The notes below the pieces were generated by a model, which searched no databases, was not told where the DNA came from, and saw only the letters and a program-made list of their open reading frames with translations. A program made the position numbers and the translations under genes. This document shows positions 48,537 through 62,000 of a stretch of 64,000 bases of DNA, one piece after another. Every line of letters starts with the position of its first letter. Within the stretch, counting starts at the first letter, position 1. This DNA is from Debaryomyces hansenii CBS767 (lineage: Eukaryota; Ascomycota; Pichiomycetes; Serinales; Debaryomycetaceae): assembly GCF_000006445.2 (NCBI RefSeq), contig NC_006047.2, positions 124,001 to 188,000 on the forward strand, read 5' to 3'.

Positions 48537-50327
48537 TTAATCGCGTTTATACTTTCTCATATTATCCCAACCTATAGCGTTTGCATTCGGTAATTTAACC
48601 ACTTCAACTTTATTTAATAATTCCGGATTATTAACATCAGGGTATGTTGCAGTGTAATAAAGAGGATTCTTGATTGAACGAGAATCATTATTATTAGAGT
48701 CTTCATCACGCAATTCAACTGGAAGATTCGATAATATTTCCTTGTGAGCTGAGGGATGAACGAACTTATCAGCTAGCGTGAAATTCTGCATTGGCGGCTT
48801 GAATTCTGCACCAGGAACTTGCGCTTGAGGCTCAAGCGATTCTTGTTTTGCTTTCTCTTCAACTTTTTGTTTTTTATCCACCGATAATTGTTCAAAATCG
48901 ACAAGCTTAAATTTATAATAGTTTGTCCAAGTTTCGTCCGCCATTTCTCTATAAGTATTCAATAAAAGATTAAATTGTAAGTTATTGTGTAGCATTTCCA
49001 AATTGACGCAATCATCAATATCTTCTCTTTGTTTATTAAGTATAGACTCAACAAGTGGCTTATTGAATCTATCGTGCATTAATCCCTTGACATTAGCGTT
49101 ATACCTTTTATTATTGAGTTTGGAGATATCCTTTGTGACTTTGTGTGGAGTTTTGATAGACTTAGAATTTGAAGCCATTGGAATTTTATTCATTTTACTG
49201 ATCAAAGCTGCATCCTTATAGTTTCCACTTCCAGGACCTCTATAACTTTTGGTATAATAATATTTCGCATGATTGTAATTATCACTTTCATTGGTAAATA
49301 CTAATTGCTGAACATTTTTTGCTAACTTGACATTGTCACCAAATAATAACGATGAGCCTGAAGATGAACCAATTGGTTTCTTCATATCTTTCAAAATAGA
49401 TGCCGATAATCCAGCATTTGGAGTATTTGTAGTTACAAAGTAATTTGGAACCTTGCAGAAATGATTTACATTAAATTCCTGAATGTACCCTTGACCCGGT
49501 ATTATAGACTCCGTAAGGTCGATCGTATTAGGGTCTACATTAGTATTATGTTTCTTCGATCTTCCAATCGGTTTTCCTTTCCGTCTCTTCTCTTTAACTT
49601 GATTTTCATTGGTTCTTTCATGTTCTAGAACCTCAATCAACGAATAATCGTATTCTCTGCAAATTAATTCTCTCTCATTGACAAATAATTTGCTGTTCCC
49701 TAAGAATTTCTGATAAACAGGCGTGCTCATGTAGTAATTGAACTTCGTTAGGTTGGTCAACGTGTTAAACGAAGAGTGATTCAACTGCGACGAAAAGTCT
49801 ACCAAGCCGTACTGAGGGAATACCTGGCTTATGGTAATCTTATCATCACCCGAACCAACAACCCGCCTATTCACCCCAATATTGTCCTCGTCGTCGTCCA
49901 CAGAAATATCATCCCCAACAAGGACTTCCTTATTGGATACAACCAGATATAAAAACTGAGCATCAATGTAGAATAGCTTGTACTTCAATTCAGACTCATC
50001 TATTAGACTCTTCTCCAATAACCATTCGTTTATGGTACAATCTGTCGTATATAAAAACTCTCCTTTGTTCGTCCCCGTACCTTTCACAAGATGTTTTATT
50101 AACTGGTACGACGATGGGTAGTTCCATATTTTTGCTACGTCTTTCACGAGCACTCGATACGTTTCGTTCAATAGGAATACTGGCACTTTGAAGGAATTCA
50201 ACGACGCAGTACAGTCGTCGCCCGTAGGAGAACAAATCGCAACCTTCACACGCTTGAATGTCCCCGTAGGCACCTCGACATTTGACGTGACATATATGAC
50301 ATCAACAGGCTCTTGTATTGATACCAT
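48537..50327 (-). CDS. Possible RSC7/SWP82-family chromatin-remodelling subunit
   Basis: 596 residues. I recognise this only by pattern. 'YRVLVKDVAKIWNYPSSYQL' resembles the 'YVLATDVARVLGYRDSYLLF' block of Rsc7, and 'IPGQGYIQEFNVNHFCKVPN' and the C-terminal 'NANAIGWDNMRKYKRD' are compact blocks set in variable sequence. The gene also has a basic KRRKGKPIGRSKKH patch and low-complexity segments. If correct, the protein would be an accessory subunit of SWI/SNF or RSC. No enzymatic motif is visible. It overlaps nothing, and its start lies 50 bases from the open frames of the GC-elevated island. Confidence 0.5.
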   Translation of the reverse strand: MVSIQEPVDVIYVTSNVEVPTGTFKRVKVAICSPTGDDCTASLNSFKVPVFLLNETYRVLVKDVAKIWNYPSSYQLIKHLVKGTGTNKGEFLYTTDCTINEWLLEKSLIDESELKYKLFYIDAQFLYLVVSNKEVLVGDDISVDDDEDNIGVNRRVVGSGDDKITISQVFPQYGLVDFSSQLNHSSFNTLTNLTKFNYYMSTPVYQKFLGNSKLFVNERELICREYDYSLIEVLEHERTNENQVKEKRRKGKPIGRSKKHNTNVDPNTIDLTESIIPGQGYIQEFNVNHFCKVPNYFVTTNTPNAGLSASILKDMKKPIGSSSGSSLLFGDNVKLAKNVQQLVFTNESDNYNHAKYYYTKSYRGPGSGNYKDAALISKMNKIPMASNSKSIKTPHKVTKDISKLNNKRYNANVKGLMHDRFNKPLVESILNKQREDIDDCVNLEMLHNNLQFNLLLNTYREMADETWTNYYKFKLVDFEQLSVDKKQKVEEKAKQESLEPQAQVPGAEFKPPMQNFTLADKFVHPSAHKEILSNLPVELRDEDSNNNDSRSIKNPLYYTATYPDVNNPELLNKVEVVKLPNANAIGWDNMRKYKRD

Positions 50328-51580
<1,253 letters not shown>

Positions 51581-52498
51581 TTTTACTATAGGTCATGTAA
51601 GTCATTCTATAATAAGATTTAATTTTAATCGTCGAAAATGTGCTAATGTTGGTTCTGAGGTCCAAGCTTGACCAATGTCAAAGACCGAATTGATCTTTTC
51701 ACGTTTATCCATTTATTTTATATCACTAAGAAATCAATTTTTGTTAATCCGCCATCTCTTCGGTGTCTTCGTGTTCTGGATTCGCCGTGGTTCTTGTACC
51801 ATGATGTAGCTAGCTTACTATCTATATAATTAATCAACCTTTCGAATAATAGATGACTGTTGGTTTATCCTTGTTGCATCTAAACGCAGCATTCATTTGA
51901 CTACGTAGAATCGATATATTGGCCGTTTTGATCCATTCTGTAGGGTTTTGCTACTTTTTCACCTTTTTTCGACCACGTATCAACAATCGCACTGCTTTTC
52001 TCTACGTTTATTTCTTATCATACAATTTTCGTACATCTCTATAAGGCAAACGTACCTTATATAGACTCATTCGAATATAGAAATGTAGCCAACTTCCATA
52101 CAATACATCCTTTAAGCTTTGTGGGCAAGAAATACTTCCCTGCGTGTCGATTCATTAAGTCCGAAACCAAGCAATTGTGTTACGATCTGATTATTGAAAC
52201 CATTCTTTCTACATTTCAGATATCATTTCAGATATCTCCCTTCAGATATTGAAAGCTGGTTATATATATTCATTACTAGACTTATATGGTCTTATTTGAT
52301 TACTTGCATGTTCGTTCTGCCCCAGGTTAATGAGCTATTAGTACCCCATACTATATACAGTTTATATCAGTGTCCTCGGTTGAAGCTGGCAAATACCCCC
52401 TCCATCATATGCAAAACTAATCACTATATATAAGGAGAAATGTTTGGAGAAGTCTAAGATCCAGATTAAATCAAGAAGAATTATTATATAATTAAAAT
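51581..52498. other. Long intergenic region upstream of ECI1
   Basis: About 920 bases. No ATG-initiated gene, tRNA or repeat is evident. It includes a CCTCGG hexamer (52374-52379) and an everted CCG-N9-CGG pair (51749-51763). The length suggests a regulated promoter for the peroxisomal isomerase gene. Confidence 0.5.
52374..52379 (+). promoter_or_regulatory. CCTCGG element, candidate fatty-acid response site, upstream of ECI1
   Basis: Exact CCTCGG, 120 bases before the ECI1 start codon. In Aspergillus FarA/FarB, and the related Ctf1 of Candida albicans, bind CCTCGG to induce beta-oxidation genes. The position and target gene fit, but one hexamer is weak evidence. Confidence 0.4.
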
Positions 52499-53329
52499 AT
52501 GTCCGAAGGAGAAGATATTTTATACGAAGTTAGAGAGAAAGTTACCATCATCACTTTCAATATTCCAAAGAAGTTGAATGCATTGAACGGTGACCAGTAT
52601 TTGTTGTTAGCCAAATTGGTTGAAAGAGCAGACAGGGAAGAAGATACTGTTATGACATTAATACAATCGACAGGAAGATATTTCAGTGCCGGAGCTAATA
52701 TTGCTGACAAGGGTTTGTCGAACGTGGATCCGGAGCATCTTTTCAGTCATGAATACTGGTTAGATAAGTTTGTGGCCAGAAACGTGTATTTGACCGATTT
52801 ATTCCACAATCATACGAAGATTTTAGCTGCTGCAGTCAATGGGCCTGTAATTGGGTTATCTGCCGCCATGTTAGCCTTGTGTGACTTGGTTTATGTCATG
52901 GATGAAACTAAGTTCTTCTTGTTAGCACCATTTTCCAATTTGGGATTGGTTGCTGAAGGTGCTGCCAGTGCAACATTATTTTTGAGATTGGGCTGGTCCA
53001 AGTCTGCTGAAGCTTTATTATTGGCAAGACCAATTCCAGGTACCGAATTGAACAAGTTAGGATTCATCAACAAGAATTACGGTGATGTTAAGTTCGATTC
53101 TGTCGAGCAATTCAATAAAAGAGTGCACGATGACTTGGTCAGTCAATTCCAAGGTTTATACGAACCCTCCATATTTGCTAACAAACAATTGTTGAAGGCT
53201 AATAGAGACCAATTAATCAACAGTGCCAACTCTAGAGAAGTCATTAAGGGTTTCAATAGATGGGTAAAGGGTGTTCCTCAAGAAAGATTTATGAAATTGT
53301 ATCAAAAGGATATCCAACACAAGATGTAA
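52499..53329 (+). CDS. ECI1: Peroxisomal delta3,delta2-enoyl-CoA isomerase
   Basis: 276 residues of crotonase fold. 'ALNGDQYLLLAKLVERADRE' and 'IQSTGRYFSAGANI' carry the CoA-binding and oxyanion loop; 'NGPVIGLSAAMLALCDLVYV' and 'LAPFSNLGLVAEG' complete the active site. S. cerevisiae Eci1 shows the same blocks. The C-terminus HKM fits a peroxisomal targeting signal type 1, comparable to HRL of S. cerevisiae Eci1. The enzyme moves double bonds so that unsaturated fatty acids can enter beta-oxidation, which in yeasts is mainly peroxisomal. Confidence 0.9.
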   Translation: MSEGEDILYEVREKVTIITFNIPKKLNALNGDQYLLLAKLVERADREEDTVMTLIQSTGRYFSAGANIADKGLSNVDPEHLFSHEYWLDKFVARNVYLTDLFHNHTKILAAAVNGPVIGLSAAMLALCDLVYVMDETKFFLLAPFSNLGLVAEGAASATLFLRLGWSKSAEALLLARPIPGTELNKLGFINKNYGDVKFDSVEQFNKRVHDDLVSQFQGLYEPSIFANKQLLKANRDQLINSANSREVIKGFNRWVKGVPQERFMKLYQKDIQHKM

Positions 53330-53501
53330 ATGTTATATTGTATCATGCTATGTTCATGTTATCTAGAATTATATAAGTAAATGCTATGATATTCATAAAT
53401 TTGCAAACTGTAGTTTTGTATAGTATTCGAGCTGATCTGAAAATATCGCACAGCTTATCATAAATTGTTTTATCAACATAAACCGAGAGTGTAAGGGAAA
53501 C

Positions 53502-55967
53502 ATGAGTCTTAATCTACCCAATCCTAGTATATTGGGTATTCTATTAGTGGTGTCGACTCATAGCGGTCCTCAATTGGTATTTCAATACCCACCTGATTTG
53601 TCCAACGACTCCAAGAAAAGTTCTAATTTAAAACGAACTAACAAAACTTCAACTTTGCAAAGAAAGGATAGTGACTCAGACGAATTGGATATAGATGACG
53701 ATGATTACATAGCGGATAATGAAAATGATGAAGAGTTCGTTAATGCGGATAATGATGAGGAAAAGGAATGGGATTCAAGAAAAATGAACTATTACTTGGG
53801 AACAAAATCGGATTTGCTTCTGTTCTTAGATGAACAAGAAAAATTTCGTCAGACACTGCAAGAAAGGAACAAAATTTACGGCCATAAACAATCTGATTCA
53901 CATATCGATCCAGATGAAATAAAATCCTTACATCGTAATAGCAAATCAGGTTCTTCTGATAAGCAAATAGAATCACCGAAACTTGAGGCCTCAAATTCAA
54001 ATAATCTAAAAAAGACGATATCCAGTATCTCAGATTCCCAAAAAAGTAGCACTTCGAAGGCTTCAACCAGCGGTATTCCTCCGGTATCTCCTATTACGAG
54101 TAGCACGATTCTTGGATTTGAAGCAGATTATTTATGTGAAATGCTTTGTCCCCCAAAACAGATGTGCAATTCGAGATTTGAAATCATGATTGATGATTTG
54201 GTGTTTCTAGGATTACCGATACATAGCTATGATAATGGATCATGGAAATCAAAACATTCTCATCGTCCAAAATCAGGAAAACTGTCTAAGGGAAGGTCTA
54301 AAAATGCTGCTGATAATGCCAGTATTGATGAAGGAATAGATTACGAAACTACTTCCAAAAGTCAATCTAAAAACTCTATGAGTATGTTTCACCTAGTATT
54401 TATAATGAATCCACCTATAATAGAGTGCAATTATCGTATCGATGAGATGTTTCACTATGTTATCTCAAGATTATCTCTAGTATTAAGGTACGAGCAACTG
54501 AAACATGAATATGTTTGGAATCAGATTCGCATGATATATAATTTAAAGGAAGAATTCAGAAATCAAGCAACCATGGCGAACCTAACGAAATATTTGACTG
54601 ACAAATCATCATTATGTAAATTAATATCCGAGTGTTTTACTCAAATTTCGAGGTCTAACATTGCCAATCTTTCAATAAATAATAAACTAAGATCATTCCA
54701 AATTCCGATTAAGACAGAATTTCATTCGTTACCAGATTCTACTGTGCCATATTTACCAGGTTCTCACTTATCATCTACTGTAAATATGCTAGCTAATACT
54801 GGACTTATTAGCGTTGGTGAGACCATCAGATACGATGTAAATAACTTGAACAGTGGGGGCCTTGATGATTTTGATGATATTGATGACAATAAGTCAGATT
54901 CAAATGCTGATGATATTATATATTATGCATTATTATTATTGGATGACCCAGAAACCATAATCAGAGACATAAAAGCTCAACAACAAAGTACCCTTGCAAA
55001 TTTCATTAGAATGATTAAGCCAACTGAATCTTTATTAAAACTAGCTAATAAATTGAAGCAACAGGCAAGCGATAACGGATTTAGCTTAGATGCTGGACAA
55101 ATTAAATCCTTTGCATTTCATTTAATATATTGGAGAAGAGCACGAGTAATCCTCCCGATAAGTACAAGATCCGTTTATATTGTTTCGCCAATGGCCCCTA
55201 TAACACTTAAGTTTCATCATGACATCTTTATTTTCAAAAAGACATTTCCGGCCTTACCATCATTACCTCATTTCTTAAAATTATTGTCAAATTCATCAAA
55301 ACCAAGACAATTAGCTACTGTAATTCCATCAAAGGATCATCGCGATGCCTACTTAAATGCCCTAAGCTGGTTGATTAGATATGGCTATGTTACCCAGTTA
55401 CATACATTTATTTGGCTAAAGATTTCTAGGAAAATAAAAATGAAGGTTGAAGAGGACTTAGAAAATGAAGGTGCTAATAATAAGCGGAAGAAACCAAGTG
55501 CCACAGCTGATCCTAATATATCCAATAAACTTAATGCAGGTACAGATAACACTTCGAAGACAGAATCCAACCCGGAGGATATTCAACGCAAAATGTCCCA
55601 GTTGAGAATGATAAATAGAAATAACAATGGTAACCCAACGTCTTATGAGCAGGAAATAGATAATATAGAAAAGAAGTTATTATCACCATCAATAGGTCTT
55701 AACCTTGTTTTAGAGGATGAAGGAGATACGATAATAATCGATCCAGGACGTGCATCTTCGTTGGAACGAAGATGGATAAATAAAGTGATTTCTGAAGAAT
55801 GCAATCTTTCGCCAGAATTAACAGTTAAATTTTATGAATTATTGAAGTATATGAATGGCAAGAATTCATTGGAGCTTTTACTATTGAAAGAGAATGTTTC
55901 CAGACAAGAGTTAAGAACGTTATTGTTTGCAATTGAAGATCACATTATATCTGTAAGGCATTGGTAG
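53502..55967 (+). CDS. NPR3: Npr3, subunit of the SEACIT/GATOR1 TORC1 inhibitor
   Basis: 821 residues, shorter than S. cerevisiae Npr3 (1146), mainly because low-complexity inserts are smaller. It opens 'ILGILLVVSTHSGPQLVFQY', the family's N-terminal longin strand. After an acidic/Ser linker (about 50-205) come 'CEMLCPPKQMCNSRFEIMID', 'MFHLVFIMNPPIIECNYRID', 'YALLLLDDPETII', 'YWRRARVILPISTRSVYIVS' and 'YLNALSWLIRYGYVTQLHTF', all in order. The last ~25 residues, ending in HW, also match. With Npr2 and Iml1 it acts as a GAP for Gtr1 and lowers TORC1 activity under nitrogen or amino-acid limitation. Confidence 0.93.
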   Translation: MSLNLPNPSILGILLVVSTHSGPQLVFQYPPDLSNDSKKSSNLKRTNKTSTLQRKDSDSDELDIDDDDYIADNENDEEFVNADNDEEKEWDSRKMNYYLGTKSDLLLFLDEQEKFRQTLQERNKIYGHKQSDSHIDPDEIKSLHRNSKSGSSDKQIESPKLEASNSNNLKKTISSISDSQKSSTSKASTSGIPPVSPITSSTILGFEADYLCEMLCPPKQMCNSRFEIMIDDLVFLGLPIHSYDNGSWKSKHSHRPKSGKLSKGRSKNAADNASIDEGIDYETTSKSQSKNSMSMFHLVFIMNPPIIECNYRIDEMFHYVISRLSLVLRYEQLKHEYVWNQIRMIYNLKEEFRNQATMANLTKYLTDKSSLCKLISECFTQISRSNIANLSINNKLRSFQIPIKTEFHSLPDSTVPYLPGSHLSSTVNMLANTGLISVGETIRYDVNNLNSGGLDDFDDIDDNKSDSNADDIIYYALLLLDDPETIIRDIKAQQQSTLANFIRMIKPTESLLKLANKLKQQASDNGFSLDAGQIKSFAFHLIYWRRARVILPISTRSVYIVSPMAPITLKFHHDIFIFKKTFPALPSLPHFLKLLSNSSKPRQLATVIPSKDHRDAYLNALSWLIRYGYVTQLHTFIWLKISRKIKMKVEEDLENEGANNKRKKPSATADPNISNKLNAGTDNTSKTESNPEDIQRKMSQLRMINRNNNGNPTSYEQEIDNIEKKLLSPSIGLNLVLEDEGDTIIIDPGRASSLERRWINKVISEECNLSPELTVKFYELLKYMNGKNSLELLLLKENVSRQELRTLLFAIEDHIISVRHW

Positions 55968-56058
55968 ATAGCTATTACAAAATTTGAATACGTAAATATG
56001 TATTAGTACACGTAATATACAGAGAAATTAAGTGGCTGAAATAAATTTCAATGTTTAA

Positions 56059-59000
56059 TTAAGCAAATGCATTTTCCTGATTGGCCTCTAACTCGTTTCC
56101 TTCAATTTCATTGAAGCTCGAAAAATGAATTGGCCTATGTAATTCGTGATAAAATGGAAGAGGAATGTCAACTTTTAAATCGTACAATCCGTTCGGGTCC
56201 CATGTTGGACCAATAAATGAATAATTCCATATATCATCATCAGGCACCATAAAGAGACCAACTATACGATCTGATAATAACAACAGACCCTTTTGACTAA
56301 ATGATGTCGAATATCCCTGAGGTACTTGAGAAATCAAATCCTTATTTGTTGAAGCCCAATCATAACCCTCCTCTGATAAGGTATATGCCGCTAGAGAAAC
56401 TGAACCTGGCGTGAATGAAACAGTTAAAGTAACAGCTTTATCATTCCATAAGGAATTATTATCGTTCTTGAGCTTTGCTTGTGTAGTCATGTCAATTGGT
56501 GATAACAAATTAGTGTCCTGTGATTGGGTGTGAATCCATCCTAAAAGTTCTAGACCTTCTAATGGGCCTTCTTGTTGAGGAAGCTTGGAAGGAAATTGTA
56601 CCGAATGGGTATTAGCCAATTGAGGTACTAATGCTATAACTTTGATTTCTTTAATTTGAGGATTGTCAGAAGGTGATGATCCGTAAATAAATGCACCCAC
56701 TTGTGTCCGTAAATCTGATATTTGAATGAATTTCTTTAATAAATTCTTCGGCATGATATATGTAAAGCTGTCATCATCAATGAAATCATCCGACAGGACA
56801 TATATATTTTTGGCACGCAAGTGCAAATTATTAGATGCAATAGCACGATTTCTCCATTCATTCTTAGATGCAAACGACAGTTGCTCATAATTAGTTGTAG
56901 TGACTGTTACAATCTCTTCACCATGTACGTTTTGCGTCTTACTCTTCAATGCTGTTAATTGGTTATCAGTATTCGTTTCGTCCTGGCCCAATTTATTATC
57001 ACCTTCAACATCGGCGATCTCTTGTCTCTTTGATGATGGTGCCTTAATATCTTGACCTAATATTAAATCACGGATTTCTGATTGAGTCAAAGATTGTATA
57101 TTTATATCATGTTTCTTTGCAAAATCATTTAGAATCAAATCACGTAATTGAGTTTCGACATCAATCCATTGTTCATCCGTAAATGAAGGCCATATATGAT
57201 GCTCTTGAGTAGTTATACTAGCATCAGGGCGTAAAATTAAATTAGTACGTTCTTGACTGATTCCCAATGCTCTCAATAATAGTATTATACGTGAGAAAGC
57301 AGTGTAGGCTGAAATGCTCTTCAACCAATCATCATACAAGTTAAATAACACCATTTGCGGTTCGCTTGCTTTTAAGACAATATCAGCCAATTTATCAATT
57401 TTCATTGCAGATGCAAAAGGCAAGTGGAGCTCAGAAGGTCTTATAGAGATATTTGGGAAATCCAACATATGAACTTCTAATGGGTCTAACATACCCTTCC
57501 TAGTAACTATTAATTGCTTTGGTTGCTCTTCCCGTGGTAAAGAACGAACCAATGCTGCTACTTCTTCTGCAGTTTTCCATTTTGCCAATTGCCCCAAACG
57601 TTTCTGACCCGCCCAAACTGATGTGTGAATAATCTTCAAGAATAATTGTCCAGTCTTAGGATTTAACATGAACACTGAACCATTAATAGGCTTGGTCGTT
57701 AAATTACCTTCAAACGTTTTATGAACAGTTACTCGATACACATTAGTATCATCAATGAATAATTGAGTATCGTTGTTAAATAATTCAGCATAATTATTTG
57801 AATTAAGGAAAGCTTCTTGGGGCTGTGCCTGATATAACTGTAAACCTTTACGTATACGCTCCCTAAGAACATACAACGCTGGATTAGATTTCATAATTTC
57901 TTTCATAGCATTTTGCATCAATGGTTTAAATCCAGAAAACCAGTTCCCGTAGACGTCGTACATATTGTATGCCAAATCAATACCAATCATTGCACCTGTA
58001 GGTGATGGATATGCACTACTACTATCGGTAGTATAATCCAAGAACTTGGCACGAGTATATCTTGAAATATCATGAGAATCATAATCACCATACCTCAATT
58101 GTACATCAATCCAATATTTATTGGCAGTTGCTGCATCCATAGAATCATTGCTATCATGTAAAAGAGATGGTCGCGACACATTCCATTTATATGTGCTTGT
58201 AAGAACAACATCGGCACAAGATGAGTTCATCTTATAAGACTTACGTGGATGGATTGCTTGTTTTTCAACACTATCAATTTGCAAAACCTCTAATTCCTTA
58301 TCTAACACTTGGCAAACATCTTGAACAACACTCTCGTGTATCTTCTGCCATAAATGAGCACGGAAGATTTGTATCAAGGATATTTTTAGAGTTGGGATTT
58401 TCCCATGTAAAAATATACCTGTTAAATCTAACTGTACTAAGAATCCAACATAAACATTCGCACGGTTGATCGTAGGTGACCACCACAAGGTGAAACGACG
58501 ATTAGGAATTTGACTTAAACCAGACCTTTGGGCATTGGTTAATTTCTTAAATTTCAATGAGTCTTCAAAACCAGATGCTTTCTCCCAAAAAAGACCTTCC
58601 CAAGAATCAAAACCGGTACCTTGGAATAACGTATGTTCTAGGATCGTCTCAATACCACCCAAGGCTTGAATAACATCAGTTCGATAAGCATTAAGATTCC
58701 ACAATTTACCGTCGTGATGGTTACTGGTCCATGAAAATGGATTGAATCTTGGTAAACTAAATTGCTTAAAAATCCTACGAATTCTGTGACCCTTATCATA
58801 CGCCAAAGTGTGTCTATCCTTTTGGAACAACGTACTAATACGAGGCAAACCCCTGTTCCAGTTGTTCTCCATGTCCTCAAATGTAAGACGACGATTCTGT
58901 TCGATAGCCTCTTGACGCTTAATAGTATATTCAGCCCAAACCCTCTGAGAGTCCAAAAATTCATTTTCCCAAGTCGTAATGTATCTAAATATAGTTGGTA

Positions 59001-62000
59001 TCATTTTCTCTTCCTGATGATTCATTCCAGCTCTAAAATGAGTTATACCTGTGTCTGTTTGTTTTGACCATTTCAAATCGGAAGCAGGAATTAATATATG
59101 AGAGGCACTCAACATACCAAGCCCACCCAATTCTTTCGGTGTATAGAAAACTGCTGGTGGAAAACGGGATGGCATTTTAGAATTCAATCCCATTTTAACC
59201 CTATTCTGAATTTTTGTTTCACACTTTACTAATATGTCAAGTAATGTTTCTGTGGAAACAACAGCCTCTCTGAAGTATGCAAAAAGAGCAATTAAAGCCG
59301 TGTTCCATTTTGCAGCTACCTTTGTAAATGTAGTAGATCCAGAGGACATCAAAATTTGGCGAATTCGATTATTGAATTTGTCCACTTCATCCTGACTAAC
59401 CTGAAGAAAAGCTTTTGCTGTTCTCTCCTTACTTTCTTGATCAATAAGATCCCATACACCTTCCTGCGATGAAGATTCTTCACGAAGACGGCACTTTGGT
59501 AATATTCTTACTTCAAATCCACACATCGAGAATAATAAATTAGGGTTTTCTCTTGAATATACAGAAGCAAATGTATCTTCCCATTCAATTGTTGTCAAGG
59601 ATCTTGGAATACGACCAGCAATTTCCCAAAATACTGCCCTTCCAAGATTAACGTCATGTCTCATTAATCTCATTCTCGAATCTCTAGGCCAGCAACGGCG
59701 ATTATTATACCCGACTACATTTTCAAAATTTGGATCAGGATTTTCTGAAAGATACTCCTGGATCAAGTTGTTTGCATCTTCATTATCGAACCTGAAGAAT
59801 ATATGAATCTTGTCGATGTAACGAGAATACAACCTAATTGGACTTGATGTCTCAGTTTCTACATCTTTAAACTGAAGGAAACCATTTGGAAGCTGAGGAG
59901 AACCTGCTAATTCACTAGCTCTGTCCAATCCTAGAATCAAAAGGTCAATCACTAACCCATAGTACTGATAAATAAATGAAGAGAATTGTAGGCCACGAAT
60001 CAATCCGTATTGATTAACATGATTCATATCTTTGTAAGTTAAGCTAACATTGTTCTTTGATGTAATATAATCAGCAATGTTAGGATCTACAATCAACCTC
60101 AATAATCTATTCAACAATGTGAAATCAATCTTTTCTGCCATTTTGCTTAATGAAGTTTCTAACATAACATTACATTCACCATTAGATGTCTCCCACACAT
60201 TCTCTAAGTTATTGATTCCTTGACACCACTTGTAAGTAAGTAATGGAGGAATTTCATCGTCACTCGGTTTAATCCAATTTGGGAAAAGCTTTCTTTTGTC
60301 AGCTTCATACCATAAATATTGATCAAGGTACGCATCGGTAATCTTCTCAAGCGGATCTATGGCATACGTTGGGACTAAATGACTGTAATAGTCCATCATT
60401 TCTAATCCAACTTCTTTGAATACCCTTTGAGTTAGTAAGAATTTTTTTATCCTTGCAAGACATTCATGCGGATTATCATAGGCTTGTTCAATCAATGCCA
60501 ATTCTTCTCTTTGTGCTGAATTCATGCGAGCATTAGAATTGTAGCTTTCTTTCAAATTTTCCAACGCCAATACTAATAATTTAGTATCATGCTTATAAGA
60601 TATAGGCGGGAAAGGAATTGGACTAAATTTTCTACTTTCTAACCAATGAACCATTGTTTGGAATGTTGTAATCGCGTTATCGGGAGATATATATGGCCCA
60701 TCCTTAGCAAAGTTAGTCTGACGTTCTTGCTCGTTCTTGATCCATAACCTTGTCAAACGCCCTAAATTCTTTTTAGCGACTGTCTTCTCAACAGTTGCTC
60801 CTCTTCTGATACGGTCTCTATTATAATGCGCAACCGAAACCCATCCATCGGCTTTTGCTTTAATATATCGTATGATAATCTTCTCAATGGGCTCAGGTAA
60901 TCCTGGGACCTTCCAGGGAATGTTAGCCTTCCAACACCTCCAAGCTTCACTCAAATGTTGTAGAACTGTACGAGATTTGTTCTGTTTCAATCCTTCAGGA
61001 ATCATATCCAATATATCATGCATGACTTGCGCCCTTAATTCTAAGTCATAATACGAATCAACACGCTGTTTTGTGATTGTCTTAGCTACATCATTACTTC
61101 TCCTTCCTTCAAATTGTCTTGCCAATAAATTTCCAAGCCATCTTTCTAATAAAGGAATTATACCTCTCATAAAGAACAACCAAACTCTCCATGCGGGCTG
61201 CCAAAATCCACAACCTGGACCTTTTCCAATGATTGAATTAAATCTCGAATAAACAACATGCTTTAAATCTTTACATGCCCTAATTTGATGCATGACTTTA
61301 TACTTATACCGATAGATACCCGTTAGTTGCCCCAAATGATTCAAGATATAATATATACCATCTGCTAATTGAAATGCATCCACATTTCCTAACCTAAATT
61401 GAACCTGCGAATCAACTAAAATCTTGACGACTCTCAATATTTCTCTGATTAAATGGAATGCATTACCAAATCTTGACTTTTTACGCTCCTTTGTAGTCAA
61501 GGTTTTCGTTGGTTTTAGGTTAAAATTATAATCAAGATGTAAATACGTAAGACCTTTCCTGTGTATCAATAAATTAAGCATGTTGAAGCCTTGACGGCAT
61601 ACCTGCAAGCCCGCTTCCACCCAGTCTATCGTAGTTTGTTGAAAGTATTTGGTCGCTTTCAAGCTTTTCAACAACTTTATTTTCCTTTGATTACTCATTT
61701 TGGAGCCAGTTTTGTTTCCTTGAGGATTGTGTAGCTCATTTAAGATGTATCTTTTCAAGAGTTTCTGATATGAAACGCGAACTTTAACAGGATATTCTGT
61801 AGGTGAATGTTGTTTATACCACGGTTTAACAAGAGCAACATCTTCTGCTCTCACCATTTTTCCGCTTCTACGATTATATGGGTATGGTGCCCACCATAAC
61901 TGGATTGCTGATGAGGTACCCTCTGGGTCTAACGGTATACATCCATCCTGGTTATCAGACATGAATGGTTTAAAACCTACTGGCATATCCAAACCCACAT

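Noticed and set aside
51749..51763. Everted CCG-N9-CGG pair upstream of ECI1
   Set aside because: It does not fit the oleate response element (CGG-N3-TNA-N9-12-CCG) and is too short to stand alone.
52194..52433. 79-codon frame upstream of ECI1
   Set aside because: Starts at TTG and has no recognisable sequence.
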